Part shown: positions 27,932 to 36,783 of the stretch, one piece after another
Numbering within the stretch: the first letter of the stretch is position 1
Layout of the letters: every line of letters starts with the position of its first letter
NCBI GenBank assembly: GCA_004144185.1
Contig: SEFP01000003.1
Span: 124,001-188,000 of the forward strand
From: Sphingobacteriales bacterium
GTDB taxonomy: Bacteria; Bacteroidota; Bacteroidia; Chitinophagales; Chitinophagaceae
DNA: 64,000 nucleotides
Reading direction: 5' to 3'
The notes under the pieces: generated by a model
What the model saw: the letters and a program-made list of their open reading frames with translations, nothing else
The model's database searches: none
What the model was told of the DNA's origin: nothing
Position numbers and translations under genes: made by a program

Positions 27932-28747
27932 TTAATACTGTTCGTCCTCGTTGGGAAATTCCTTCTTTTTGACGTCGGCTACATATTGCTGGACCGCCGT
28001 TTTCATTTCGTCGTAGAGGTTGAGATAGCGCCGCAGGAACCGGGGCGAGAAGTCTTTGGTAATCCCCAACAGATCGTGGACCACCAGTACCTGCCCGTCG
28101 ACGCCCCCACCCGCACCGATGCCGATTACCGGAATCGAAACCGTTTGGGATACCTGCGTACCCAAGGCAGCCGGAATTTTTTCCAGTACAACGGAGAAAC
28201 AACCGGTTGCTTCCAGCAACGCAGCGTTCTGGAGTAGCAATGCGGCTTCAGCATCTTCCTTAGCTCGTACCGAGTAGGTTCCGAACTGGTAAATGCTTTG
28301 CGGGGTGAGGCCTAAATGCCCCATTACCGGAATTCCGGCAGAGATAATGCGCCGGATACTTTCTTCCACTTCTGCGCCACCTTCCAGCTTGATGGCGTGG
28401 GCACCCGATTCTTTCATGATCCGGACCGCTGAATGAAGCGCCTGTTTGGAATCGCCCTGATAGGACCCAAAAGGCAAATCCACCACGACCAACGCGCGTT
28501 TTACGGCCCGCACCACACTTTGGGCGTGGTAAATCATCTGATCGAGCGTAATCGGCAGTGTGGTTTCATGACCGGCCATCACATTCGAAGCGGAATCGCC
28601 CACCAGCAGCACATCGATTCCGGCGTCATCAAGTACCCGCGCCATCGAAAAATCGTAGGCCGTCAGCATGGAAATAGGCTCTCCTCGCTTTTTCATCGCC
28701 TGAAGCGTATGGGTAGTTACTTTTTTGATTTCGCTGTGAACAGACAT
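27932..28747 (-). CDS. panB: 3-methyl-2-oxobutanoate hydroxymethyltransferase
   Basis: A 271-residue TIM-barrel enzyme that makes ketopantoate from 2-oxoisovalerate and methylene-THF, the first step of pantothenate/CoA synthesis. Motifs are [67 protein letters not shown] and [18 protein letters not shown]. The length is typical. The next gene on the same strand (HMG-CoA lyase) ends 120 bp upstream of its start, so co-transcription is possible but not required. Confidence 0.95.
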   Translation of the reverse strand: MSVHSEIKKVTTHTLQAMKKRGEPISMLTAYDFSMARVLDDAGIDVLLVGDSASNVMAGHETTLPITLDQMIYHAQSVVRAVKRALVVVDLPFGSYQGDSKQALHSAVRIMKESGAHAIKLEGGAEVEESIRRIISAGIPVMGHLGLTPQSIYQFGTYSVRAKEDAEAALLLQNAALLEATGCFSVVLEKIPAALGTQVSQTVSIPVIGIGAGGGVDGQVLVVHDLLGITKDFSPRFLRRYLNLYDEMKTAVQQYVADVKKKEFPNEDEQY

Positions 28748-28867
28748 GATTTAGAACTAAAGGAGAGGAAAAATAAAACCAGCGTATTGAATGTCGGACA
28801 CCAGAAACCAGTGAATGAAGCGTTGGAGCCCGGAAAGATAGAACCCGTGTTGGGTAAATCTTGATTT

Positions 28868-29728
28868 TTAGCCAACAAAAACCCGTTGAGCCATCTGCAC
28901 AGCTTTTTCAAAGGCCGCTTCCTCAATGCCAGTTGGAATCGCCTGTTGACGGGTCCAGCGAAGCAGGTGTTCGGTATTCAGATTGCCAACCAGCTCATCT
29001 TTAGCCATTGGACATCCACCGATGCCGCCGATTGCGCCATCAAACCGGGTACAGCCTGCGGCCCAGGCCGCTTCGATTTTAGATTTCCAGTCGGTAGGCG
29101 TTGCATGAAAATGCGCCGAAATGCGGGCTTCCGGAAACGCCGGTACCAGTTGTTCAAAGAGTGTGGTGATCGTGGCTCCATCGGCCACGCCGACCGTATC
29201 GGCCAGGGCAATATTCCGGACGCCCATTGCTACGAGCCGGCCGGTTTGCGCTACAATCGCATCCGGGGAATACGGATCACCATAGGGATTGCCGAAGCCC
29301 ATCGACAGGTACACCATGGCTTCTTTGCTATGCTTCTCACAACGTTCCTGAAGCAGTTGTACCTCCTCCAGCGCCTGGGCGATGGATTTATTGGTATTGC
29401 GTTGCTGAAAGGTTTCGGATACGGACAGCGGAAAGCCCAGATAATGCACTTTTTGGTGCTGTACGGCGTCTTCAATACCACGGGTATTGGCTACAATGAC
29501 CAGCAACTTAGTGTCGCTGCCGTCGAGCGAGAGCGCCTCCAGTACTTCGGCAGTATCGCGCATTTGCGGGATGGCTTTGGGCGATACAAATGACCCACAA
29601 TCGAGAATGGGAAATCCGCAGGTCAGCAGTTGTTGCAGGTAGGCCACTTTCTGATCTGTGGGAATAAAATGCGCCCAGCCCTGCATGGCATCACGCGGAC
29701 ATTCAACGATTTGAAGCACCGGATTCAT
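28868..29728 (-). CDS. Hydroxymethylglutaryl-CoA lyase
   Basis: A 286-residue TIM-barrel lyase that splits HMG-CoA into acetoacetate and acetyl-CoA at the end of leucine breakdown. Visible motifs are VECPRDAMQGW (catalytic Arg-Asp), CGSFVSPKAIPQMRD, YLSMGFGNPYGDPY, LADTVGVADG, SAHFHATP (metal His pair) and FDGAIGGIGGCPMAKDELVGN (signature with active-site Cys). It differs from aldolases of the same superfamily by the GGCP motif. A near-consensus box (TACCTTTA) lies just upstream of ATG 29,728. Confidence 0.9.
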   Translation of the reverse strand: MNPVLQIVECPRDAMQGWAHFIPTDQKVAYLQQLLTCGFPILDCGSFVSPKAIPQMRDTAEVLEALSLDGSDTKLLVIVANTRGIEDAVQHQKVHYLGFPLSVSETFQQRNTNKSIAQALEEVQLLQERCEKHSKEAMVYLSMGFGNPYGDPYSPDAIVAQTGRLVAMGVRNIALADTVGVADGATITTLFEQLVPAFPEARISAHFHATPTDWKSKIEAAWAAGCTRFDGAIGGIGGCPMAKDELVGNLNTEHLLRWTRQQAIPTGIEEAAFEKAVQMAQRVFVG

Positions 29729-29831
29729 ACCCTAAAGGTAGCCTTGAGAACACTGATGTATATGCTGGAATGGCAGAATTAGAATAGAGAATACCTATCT
29801 TGCCTGCGAACATTTAGTATTGCTATCTGCT

Positions 29832-30149
29832 ATGATCTTAACTACCACCACTGCGATCGAAGGCCAGCCTGTACTTGAATACAAAGGCGTGGTCTTTGGC
29901 GAAACCATTATTGGCGCCAACATTGTGAAAGACTTTTTTGCTGCAGTCCGCGATGTGGTAGGTGGCCGTTCCGGAACCTACGAACGCGTCCTGGCGGAGG
30001 CCCGTGAAACGGCTATGAACGAGTTGCAACAACGCGCCAGTCAACTGGGTGCCAATGCCGTTATCGGTATTGATGTCGATTACGAAGTGATCGGAGCGAG
30101 AGGTTCAATGCTGATGGTCAGCGTTTCCGGAACGGCCGTACGCATTTAA
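29832..30149 (+). CDS. YbjQ/UPF0145 heavy-metal-binding-domain protein
   Basis: A 105-residue protein of the YbjQ family: [33 protein letters not shown], then [20 protein letters not shown]. Members form oligomeric rings, and their function is not established despite the heavy-metal-binding label. ATG 29,832 (MILTTTT) fits family N-termini better than the upstream start at 29,820. It stands alone, convergent with the mqnA-like gene. Confidence 0.85.
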   Translation: MILTTTTAIEGQPVLEYKGVVFGETIIGANIVKDFFAAVRDVVGGRSGTYERVLAEARETAMNELQQRASQLGANAVIGIDVDYEVIGARGSMLMVSVSGTAVRI

Positions 30150-30190
30150 GGAGCGTTCAGTTCGCATTCGAAGAGTCCGTCCCGATACAT

Positions 30191-30925
30191 CTATAGCAAC
30201 GCCAGAAAGCGTTCCATCCCGATCCGCTCGTCCGGACCAATCCGGTACACGATATTTTCGGTATAGTAGGTGTGCAGGCTATAGGGAGGAAACGGGTTTT
30301 CGGCAATGACCTGTTCCAAATCGCGCAGTCCCTGTTCCTGCGCTTCGTCGAAGGCCTGTACAAACGCTTCCGGAAGCGGCCTAGTAGCAATCCAGGCGGC
30401 GAATACAAACGGAACGCCCTGCCAGGCTTGCCAGGCGCGGGACAGATCGTATATATGTGTAAACCGGCTGAGTTGCGCCAGCGCGCGGTCGCCGATGATG
30501 ACACCTGCCGTGGTTCCGGAAATGCGGCTGATATAATCTTCCGGTGCCGGCAGCAATTCTACGTCCTGCTTCCAGTAGTTCCGGAGCAGCAACTCGGCGA
30601 GCCGCACCGACGTACGGCTTTGATAATCCAAGTACACCGTCTGGATCTGATCCATCGGCACGTTACTGAACAGGGCTACCGAGACTACGTTTCCGTGGGC
30701 TGCAATGCCATACTGCCCAACTACATAGCTGTCCGGAATGGTTTTCATCGCGGCCACCGGCATCAGGGCGATATCGGCCCGGCCTTCCCGTAAGTCATCG
30801 GCTACCCGCGCGGGATAGTTGTTGTGCCACTCGATCTGTGCCGCGACCGGTTGACGTTCGAGTCCCCACAGCAGCGGTTTGGCATTGAGATAATTAACGG
30901 CGGCAACACGAAATTTAGGCGACAC
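30191..30925 (-). CDS. mqnA: Menaquinone biosynthesis protein MqnA-like (chorismate dehydratase)
   Basis: A 244-residue periplasmic-binding-protein-fold enzyme of the MqnA/MqnD family. It begins the futalosine route to menaquinone by dehydrating chorismate. Typical features are FRVAAVNYLNAKPLLWGLE, REGRADIALMPVAAM, VYLDYQSRTSVRLAELLLR, and GVIIGDRAL with FVFAAWIATRPLP. The open frame extends to 31,366, but that extension overlaps rnhA and a divergent promoter. I choose GTG 30,925 (SPKFRVAAVNY), with a TACCTTTG box just before it. No other futalosine-pathway gene is in the window. MqnD is the alternative within the family. Confidence 0.8.
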   Translation of the reverse strand: MSPKFRVAAVNYLNAKPLLWGLERQPVAAQIEWHNNYPARVADDLREGRADIALMPVAAMKTIPDSYVVGQYGIAAHGNVVSVALFSNVPMDQIQTVYLDYQSRTSVRLAELLLRNYWKQDVELLPAPEDYISRISGTTAGVIIGDRALAQLSRFTHIYDLSRAWQAWQGVPFVFAAWIATRPLPEAFVQAFDEAQEQGLRDLEQVIAENPFPPYSLHTYYTENIVYRIGPDERIGMERFLALL

Positions 30926-30951
30926 GGGCAGAGAAGGGTTCCGGAAAAACG

Positions 30952-30986
30952 CAAAGGTAGATTTGGGTTCGTTGCGGTTAGCTTTG
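30952..30986. promoter_or_regulatory. Divergent promoter pair (mqnA-like / rnhA)
   Basis: The minus strand has TACCTTTG at 30,952-30,959 for the mqnA-like gene. The plus strand has TAGCTTTG at 30,979-30,986 for rnhA. Both are perfect TAnnTTTG boxes; leaders would be short (about 20 and 8 bases). Confidence 0.5.
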
Positions 30987-31000
30987 CGACTTCTTAAAAA

Positions 31001-31465
31001 ATGATGGCAGAACAACTGGTGATGTATACAGACGGCTCTGCGCGGGGCAACCCGGGCAGAGGCGGTTTCGGGACGATTCTGATCTGGGGCGCCAAGCGGA
31101 AGGAACTGAGTGCCGCCTACCGCCATACGACCAACAACCGGATGGAACTGCTGGCGGTGATTGCCGGACTGGAAGCGCTGAACCGGGAGGGACTGGAAGT
31201 GGTGGTGTACAGCGACTCCAAGTATGTAGTGGATGCCGTTCAAAAGGGCTGGCTTTACGGCTGGGTCAAAAAAGACTTTAAAGACAAGAAAAATCCGGAT
31301 CTCTGGAAGCGCTATTATGCCCTCCAACAACGCCACAAAGTGCGGTTTGTCTGGGTGAAAGGCCATGCCGAAAATCCGTTCAACAATCGTTGCGATGTAC
31401 TGGCCACAACCGCTGCTGATAGTGGCCCATGGCTGGAAGATGTGGGCTATGGCGCAGAAAACTAG
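31001..31465 (+). CDS. rnhA: Ribonuclease HI
   Basis: A 154-residue type 1 RNase H that cuts the RNA of RNA-DNA hybrids (Okazaki primers, R-loops). The four metal-binding acids are visible: D11 in YTDGSARGNPG, E49 in NNRMELLAV, D72 in VVYSDSKYVVDA and D132 in NNRCDVLAT. The flexible-loop His is in VKGHAENPFNN. ATG 31,001 or 31,004 could start the protein. The next gene begins 21 bp later. Confidence 0.95.
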   Translation: MMAEQLVMYTDGSARGNPGRGGFGTILIWGAKRKELSAAYRHTTNNRMELLAVIAGLEALNREGLEVVVYSDSKYVVDAVQKGWLYGWVKKDFKDKKNPDLWKRYYALQQRHKVRFVWVKGHAENPFNNRCDVLATTAADSGPWLEDVGYGAEN

Positions 31466-31486
31466 CGCTCCCGTACGTAGAGCCTT

Positions 31487-32581
31487 ATGTACAGCCTTCT
31501 TGGAAAAACCAGCTTCCGGAAGTATTCTAGCGTTGTGAAAAGACTTTCTTTCAGTATGGTCATCGTCTTACTGCTGTTGACCGTCCCTTTTTCCGGCTCC
31601 AGCCAGAAACCGTTCAAGTTCCAACTGCCCAGTCTGGATCCGGTACCCTTTGCAACTCCCTACCGAAAGATTCATTTTCGATATGACCAACTGGCATCCG
31701 ACACGCTGTGTGCAATGGGTACCAGTGCTTACAATTTGAACACTTTTGTCGTTGCCCAGCCTTCCTTAAAAGAGGCCTTTGAAAATTTGCCAGGCATTCA
31801 GTTCGAGGCAGACGCCCAAGCTCCGGTGTTGTTCATTCATCTAAGACACCTTCACTTTTACAATAATGGAGATACACGGGGTACCTATCGCAAAACCGGC
31901 TACAGCCGGTTTAAAGCAGATATTTATGCCCAATATAACGATAGCTTTATTCCCGTACGCCGGGTCGATACGTTTATTCTCATTGACCCAAACCAATATA
32001 CCATTGTAGAACCCCTGAATCTGGCGACCGGCCAAGCTATGATTCATATTCTCAAAAGCGCGTTGAAGGCCTTTCCACCCGAAAGCAAACCGGTTTATAC
32101 CTTCAACCAGATTATGCATTCGGACAGCCTCGACAGAGCCGTCTATCCGCTGTACACAGCAAAGATTCTGAAGGATGGGATCTATCACACATTTAACTCA
32201 TTGCTGAATCAAACTCCGGATTTAGAGTTGGATAGTACCCAAACCTGGGGACCTATGCGGGCCTGGAATCCAAAACGAAAGAAGTATCAAAATTACACCT
32301 TCAACGAACGGAGTTTTGCCTATGTACGAGGCCACAAGGCCTTTATTGGTACTCCGGCCGGCAGCAGTGCATTGGAAAAATGTGGCTCTGATTTCTGTTT
32401 CACAGCTACCACTATTTATCCTGCTCCCACCCAAGTAGGGCTTGCAACCGGTATTGCTTTTGGTGCAGTCGGAGGCCTCATAGGTGGTTTAATAGACGCA
32501 TCAGGCGAAACCAGTGCCATCTATAAATATAAAATCAATCCTGTCTTGGGTGCAGCGGTACGGATGCCATCAACCCGTTAG
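31487..32581 (+). CDS. Exported protein of unknown function
   Basis: A 364-residue protein. A signal peptide is clear (RLSFSMVIVLLLLTVPFSGSSQ). It is better placed if translation starts at GTG 31,535 than at ATG 31,487. The mature part is rich in aromatic residues and beta-prone. Near the C-terminus, a Gly-rich hydrophobic stretch (GLATGIAFGAVGGLIGGLID) could span or enter a membrane. I recognise no family. It lies 21 bp after rnhA and is followed by a strong terminator, so it may share the rnhA transcript. Confidence 0.65.
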   Translation: MYSLLGKTSFRKYSSVVKRLSFSMVIVLLLLTVPFSGSSQKPFKFQLPSLDPVPFATPYRKIHFRYDQLASDTLCAMGTSAYNLNTFVVAQPSLKEAFENLPGIQFEADAQAPVLFIHLRHLHFYNNGDTRGTYRKTGYSRFKADIYAQYNDSFIPVRRVDTFILIDPNQYTIVEPLNLATGQAMIHILKSALKAFPPESKPVYTFNQIMHSDSLDRAVYPLYTAKILKDGIYHTFNSLLNQTPDLELDSTQTWGPMRAWNPKRKKYQNYTFNERSFAYVRGHKAFIGTPAGSSALEKCGSDFCFTATTIYPAPTQVGLATGIAFGAVGGLIGGLIDASGETSAIYKYKINPVLGAAVRMPSTR

Positions 32582-32669
32582 AGTTGCAATCTTAGTTATC
32601 ACTTTGTTGATTCAATACTTCTACAGCCGTAATACCGTAAGCGATTCCAATAGGGGCACACAGTCCTAG

Positions 32670-32712
32670 TAAATAAAAAAACGCGCTATCGGGCGCGTTT
32701 TTTTATTTACTC
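32670..32712. terminator. Bidirectional terminator
   Basis: A long symmetric hairpin (GTAAATAAAAAAACGCGC / GCGCGTTTTTTTATTTAC) between the convergent unknown exported-protein and ABC-F genes. Confidence 0.9.
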
Positions 32713-32738
32713 TTCCGGAAAGCAGCCGAAAAAAAAGT

Positions 32739-34367
32739 TTAAGCCGGCTGACCGTAATACTCCTGACGTAGGTTTTTCACACGCTCGTCGTTCATATACT
32801 CATCAAAAGTGCTTTCGCGGTCGATTGCGCCGGAAGGCGTCAGTTCAATTACGCGGTCGGCTACCGTTTGCGCCAGTTCATGGTCACGGGTGGTAAACAG
32901 GATGGTGCCTTTGAAATCGCTCATGCCGTTGTTGAGTGCCGTGATGCTTTCCAGATCCAGGTGGTTGGTCGGTTCATCCAGCAGCAGCACATTGCCTTTG
33001 AGCATCATCATCCGGCTCATCATGCAGCGCATTTTCTCGCCACCGCTCAGTACGTTGCAGTTTTTGAGGGTTTCCTCGCCGCCAAACAGCATCCGGCCCA
33101 AAAAGCCCCGGATAAAGGTTTCGTCTTTTTCCTCGGAGTACTGCCGCAGCCAGTCGATCAGGTTTTCCGACTTACCTTCAAAATAAGCGGTGTTGTCATT
33201 GGGCAGATACGTAGGCGTAATGGTGACACCCCATTTGTACGAACCTTCAAAATCGGTGTCTTCGCCCATCAGAATCTTGTAGAACGCCGAGGTTGCCAGA
33301 CCGTTATCACTCAGGATAGCGATTTTCTGACCGCGTTTCAGATCAAACGAGATATTCCGGAAATAGACTTCTCCGTTGACCGACTTAGTCAGGTTTTTGA
33401 CTTCCAGAATCTGGTCGCCGGCTTCACGTACCTGGTTGTTGAACAGGATCGCCGGATACTTACGGCTTGATGCCGTCATATCTTCCAGCTTAATCTTATC
33501 CAATGCTTTCTTCCGGCTCGTAGCCTGCTTGGATTTGGACGCGTTGGCCGAGAAGCGGGCAATAAAGTCTTTCAGCTCGGCAATCTTGTCTTCAGATTTC
33601 TTGTTGGATTCCGTCCGCTGCTTCAGTAACAGCTGGCTCGACTGGTACCAGAACGAATAGTTACCGGCAAACAGGCTAACCTTCTTAAAATCGATATCAG
33701 CTACATGGGTACAAACCGTATCCAGGAAGTGACGGTCGTGACTGACCACCAGAACGATCTTCTCGTAGTCGGCCAGGAAGTTTTCCAGCCAGGCAATGGT
33801 TTCCAGATCGAGGTCGTTGGTCGGTTCATCCAACAGCAGGATATCCGGATTTCCGAAGAGCGCCTGTGCCAGGAGGACCCGTACTTTCTGGTTACCGTCG
33901 ACTTCTTTTACGAGGCGTTGATGCAGTTCTTCTTTCACGCCCAGGGAAGAAAGCAACGAAGCAGCATCACTTTCGGCAGTATAACCACCCATTTCGCCGT
34001 ATTCAGCTTCGAGCTCACCGGCCCGCATGTAATCGTCTTCGGTCGCATCCGGATCAGCGTAGATCGCATCTTTTACCGCCGCCAGGTCCGCCAGTTTGGT
34101 GTTGCCCTGCATCACAGTTTCCAGCACGGTCAGTTCATCGTAGGCGTAGTGGTTTTGCTTCAGTACGCTCATCCGCTGCCCTTTGGAAATCTCGACCCGA
34201 CCGGTGGTAGGCTCAATTTCGCCGGAGATAATTTTTAGAAGCGTAGACTTCCCGGCACCGTTGGCACCGATGATGCCATAGCAGTTGCCTTCGGTAAACT
34301 TGATGTTTACATCTTCAAACAGAACCCGCTTGCCGTAGCGCAGCGAGAGGTTGATCACATTAATCAT
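32739..34367 (-). CDS. ABC-F family ATPase (YbiT-like)
   Basis: A 542-residue soluble protein with two nucleotide-binding domains and no membrane segments, as in ribosome-acting ABC-F translation factors. Domain 1 has Walker A GANGAGKST and Walker B ILLLDEPTNDLD, but its signature is EVDGNQK rather than LSGGQ. Domain 2 has a normal signature LSGGEKMRCMMSR and Walker B LLLDEPTNHLD, but a degenerate Walker A (SDNGLATSAF) lacking GKS/T. Uneven conservation of this kind is seen in the YbiT branch. The inter-domain linker (KKSEDKIAELKDFIARFSAN) is charged. It could be a translation factor; resistance function is not indicated. A hairpin lies in its leader. Confidence 0.85.
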   Translation of the reverse strand: MINVINLSLRYGKRVLFEDVNIKFTEGNCYGIIGANGAGKSTLLKIISGEIEPTTGRVEISKGQRMSVLKQNHYAYDELTVLETVMQGNTKLADLAAVKDAIYADPDATEDDYMRAGELEAEYGEMGGYTAESDAASLLSSLGVKEELHQRLVKEVDGNQKVRVLLAQALFGNPDILLLDEPTNDLDLETIAWLENFLADYEKIVLVVSHDRHFLDTVCTHVADIDFKKVSLFAGNYSFWYQSSQLLLKQRTESNKKSEDKIAELKDFIARFSANASKSKQATSRKKALDKIKLEDMTASSRKYPAILFNNQVREAGDQILEVKNLTKSVNGEVYFRNISFDLKRGQKIAILSDNGLATSAFYKILMGEDTDFEGSYKWGVTITPTYLPNDNTAYFEGKSENLIDWLRQYSEEKDETFIRGFLGRMLFGGEETLKNCNVLSGGEKMRCMMSRMMMLKGNVLLLDEPTNHLDLESITALNNGMSDFKGTILFTTRDHELAQTVADRVIELTPSGAIDRESTFDEYMNDERVKNLRQEYYGQPA

Positions 34368-34383
34368 AGGAGGGAAAACAGTT

Positions 34384-34404
34384 TCAGGAACTAAAAGTTC
34401 CTGA
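34384..34404 (-). promoter_or_regulatory. Hairpin in ABC-F leader
   Basis: Nine-base arms (TCAGGAACT / AGTTCCTGA) with a 3-base loop lie 17 bp before the ABC-F ATG. Near-consensus boxes TACCTTCG and TACCTTTC lie further upstream at 34,415-34,431. The hairpin would be in the mRNA leader. Possible roles are attenuation, stability or an operator. Confidence 0.4.
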
Positions 34405-34596
34405 AAAGGCGGCGCGAAGGTACGAAAGGTATCAGGTTTCCAAAAAAGCGAAGCTTTATGTTTTTTGGAGGGGAATCTGAAGAGCCAAGATTCGATCTAT
34501 TGCGCTTGAAAACGCTCTATAAGCAGGTCTGGCACACTGGCACTGTCAGTATTTTTTGAAGCATTATTACAGTAAACAGCGTTGGCTGTGCTGCCC

Positions 34597-35109
34597 TCAG
34601 GACTGTAATGCCTCCAGTAGCACTTTCACCAGTACCGCCAGCGCTTCCGGATATGCGGCTTCAAACCGGCTGTCGAACTGGGCCATTTCCGGAAACTGCT
34701 CATACAGTTTTGCAAATTCTTCCACGGTGGTTTCCTTACCCAGATACTCCCGGTTCAGTACGTACACCTTCAGTACATCATCGAATACCTGCGCCATTTC
34801 CTCCTGTCCGTGCCGCTTCATCCATTCCGGAAGCGGCAGCAACAGCGATACATAGTGATTGGCCACCAGTTGCAGAAAACCGCCCTGCAACACCTGCATC
34901 CGTACATAGTCGAAGTACAGTCCTACCCGCAGCAGTTCCGGAAGGGTATCCGTCCAGCTAAAATCCTGGCGGGTATACAACTCGCCATGAAGCGGAGCGG
35001 TCAATACTTCAAAGGCATCTTCCGGTTTCCCTTTGTCCAGGCGTTCCTGCACGAGTTTCAAGTGGGCAGGCAGGTTTTGAACCGGATACTGATCGTTCGC
35101 AAAGGACAT
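34597..35109 (-). CDS. Conserved-looking protein of unknown function
   Basis: A 170-residue, mostly alpha-helical acidic soluble protein (MSFANDQYPVQNLPAHLKLV ... FEAAYPEALAVLVKVLLEALQ). I recognise no domain. ATG 35,109 is preferred over the longer frame to 35,169. A perfect TACTTTTG box sits at 35,114-35,121, only five bases before it; this would imply a leaderless or nearly leaderless message, or a start further inside. It is divergent from tryptophan 2,3-dioxygenase, about 100 bp apart. Confidence 0.6.
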   Translation of the reverse strand: MSFANDQYPVQNLPAHLKLVQERLDKGKPEDAFEVLTAPLHGELYTRQDFSWTDTLPELLRVGLYFDYVRMQVLQGGFLQLVANHYVSLLLPLPEWMKRHGQEEMAQVFDDVLKVYVLNREYLGKETTVEEFAKLYEQFPEMAQFDSRFEAAYPEALAVLVKVLLEALQS

Positions 35110-35206
35110 CCTGCAAAAGTAAAACCTCCTGTGTCGCGGGCAAAACCAGATAGAAGCGGATGCTGTCAAAAATCAGGCTTAATTTTTCCCTCTCAAACCG
35201 CTCCGT

Positions 35207-36259
35207 ATGAAAACGATTGACAACCGCCCGCCGGTGTATTACAGCAACTACCTTCAGCTCGATAAAATCCTGGGCGCACAGGCTCCCGAAAGCGCCAAAG
35301 AAGGTGCGGAAGCTCCGGATGAGATGCTGTTTATTATCATCCACCAGGCCTATGAACTATGGTTCAAGCAGATGTTGCATGAACTCGATTACGTCCGGGC
35401 CATCTTCCAAAAAGATCAGATCGAAAATTCCTCCCCGGATATCTACAATGCCCTGCACCGCCTTAAACGGGTACAGACTATTGTAGCACTGACAGTGCAG
35501 CAAATGGATATCATGGAAACGATGACGCCGCTGGACTTCCTGGATTTCCGGGATTTCCTGCGGCCCGCGTCCGGGTTTCAGAGTATCCAGTTTAAGATGA
35601 TCGAAGCGGCCCTGGGCCTGCAATACGATCAGCGCCACGGGAAAGGCTACTACCTGTCGCAGCTGTCAGAGGCCGATATCCAGCGGGTTAAAGACCAGGA
35701 ATCCAAGCAGTCGCTACTCAGTTTGATTGAGCAGTGGCTGGAACGAATGCCATTTGCAGATGCGCCTTACAGCTGGAATCCGTCCGGAACCCAGGAGGCG
35801 TTTTGGCCGCATTACCGCGACGCCTATCTCCGATCGCTCTCCGATGCCGATGAAGGCAACCTGGCGCATTTCGATGCGCTGTTCATCCAACCCGAAAACT
35901 ACCCCGCAGGCCGTAGTCTCAGTGCCAAAGCCACCCGCAGTGCGCTGTTTATCATGCTGTACCGCGATTATCCGCTGCTGCATTTACCATATGAGATTCT
36001 AACGGCGTTGCTTAGCATCGATCACGGACTGGGCATGTGGCGGCAGCGGCATATCAATATGGTACGCATGACGATCGGCAACCGTGCCGGTACCGGGGGC
36101 AGCACCGGCGCTGATTACCTGCGCAAAGCGGCAGAAACGCATTTTATCTTTAAAGAACTCTCGGAACTGACCTCGTACCTGCTGCCGCGTCAGATGCTGC
36201 CGAAGCTTCCGGAAGCCCTTCAGAAAGAACTTAGCTTCTGCACACCGGAAGCCCGTTGA
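35207..36259 (+). CDS. Tryptophan 2,3-dioxygenase
   Basis: A 350-residue haem dioxygenase that opens the indole ring of tryptophan to N-formylkynurenine, the first step of the kynurenine route. Motifs are YYSNYLQLDKIL, MLFIIIHQAYELWFKQMLHE (distal His about residue 46), DFLDFRDFLRPASGFQS and HGLGMWRQRHINMVRMTIG (proximal His). GNRAGTGGSTGADYL then forms the substrate loop. The length is that of the longer Bacteroidota form. No kynureninase or formamidase gene is next to it. Confidence 0.93.
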   Translation: MKTIDNRPPVYYSNYLQLDKILGAQAPESAKEGAEAPDEMLFIIIHQAYELWFKQMLHELDYVRAIFQKDQIENSSPDIYNALHRLKRVQTIVALTVQQMDIMETMTPLDFLDFRDFLRPASGFQSIQFKMIEAALGLQYDQRHGKGYYLSQLSEADIQRVKDQESKQSLLSLIEQWLERMPFADAPYSWNPSGTQEAFWPHYRDAYLRSLSDADEGNLAHFDALFIQPENYPAGRSLSAKATRSALFIMLYRDYPLLHLPYEILTALLSIDHGLGMWRQRHINMVRMTIGNRAGTGGSTGADYLRKAAETHFIFKELSELTSYLLPRQMLPKLPEALQKELSFCTPEAR

Positions 36260-36274
36260 TGCTGATCCTAAAGC

Positions 36275-36306
36275 AAAAAAGACCGATCCAAGGATCGGTC
36301 TTTTTT
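36275..36306. terminator. Bidirectional terminator
   Basis: A perfect AAAAAAGACCGATCC / GGATCGGTCTTTTTT hairpin lies after the tryptophan dioxygenase and convergent with the next gene. Confidence 0.92.
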
Positions 36307-36323
36307 ATGCTGTAAGGCGCCGG

Positions 36324-36719
36324 TTATTTCATCCGGGGCTCCTTCATTTTATTCATGCGCTCTTCTCTTTTATCCATGCGCTCTTCCTTCATCTTCCGGA
36401 AGCGGTCCATCTGATCTGGCGTCAGAATCTGGCTATACTCGGCCTCCCGCTTTTGCATCGCTTCCATACGCTGCGCACGCATGGCTTGTTTGTCGCCGGT
36501 CCTGTTTTTATCCGGTGGAGTCGGCATCATCTGCATATTCACTTCCATGATGCGCTTGGTCTGGTCTTCAGAGAGGCCCAGTTCTTTCTGCATGTGTTGG
36601 GCCTGCATTTCGGCACGCTCGTGGGGCTGCATGTGCTGACGCATCTCGCGTTTGTCGGTCTGTGCCTGAGCGGTTGCTGTCATGGCTGCGAATGCAGCAA
36701 ACAAAAGAATCTTTTTCAT
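36324..36719 (-). CDS. Small exported protein with LTxxQ/Spy-like helical repeats (DUF4890-like)
   Basis: A 131-residue protein. The signal peptide is MKKILLFAAFAAMTATAQA. The mature part is extremely rich in Met, Arg, Glu, Lys and Gln and fully helical: MQKELGLSEDQTKRIMEVN, then YSQILTPDQMDRFRKMKEER. The paired L(T/S)xDQ motifs resemble Spy/CpxP-like periplasmic chaperones and the Bacteroidota DUF4890 proteins. A periplasmic stress or chaperone role is inferred only. It is transcribed alone and convergent with the tryptophan dioxygenase gene. Confidence 0.7.
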   Translation of the reverse strand: MKKILLFAAFAAMTATAQAQTDKREMRQHMQPHERAEMQAQHMQKELGLSEDQTKRIMEVNMQMMPTPPDKNRTGDKQAMRAQRMEAMQKREAEYSQILTPDQMDRFRKMKEERMDKREERMNKMKEPRMK

Positions 36720-36783
36720 CAGAATGAATGGTGTTTTTATGCCTGATAGATAGGCGGCCGGGACATTGGTTTAATCTGAAGTG

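Noticed and set aside
30926-31366. N-terminal extension of the mqnA-like gene
   Set aside because: Antisense to rnhA, crosses a divergent promoter pair, and lies outside the family fold.
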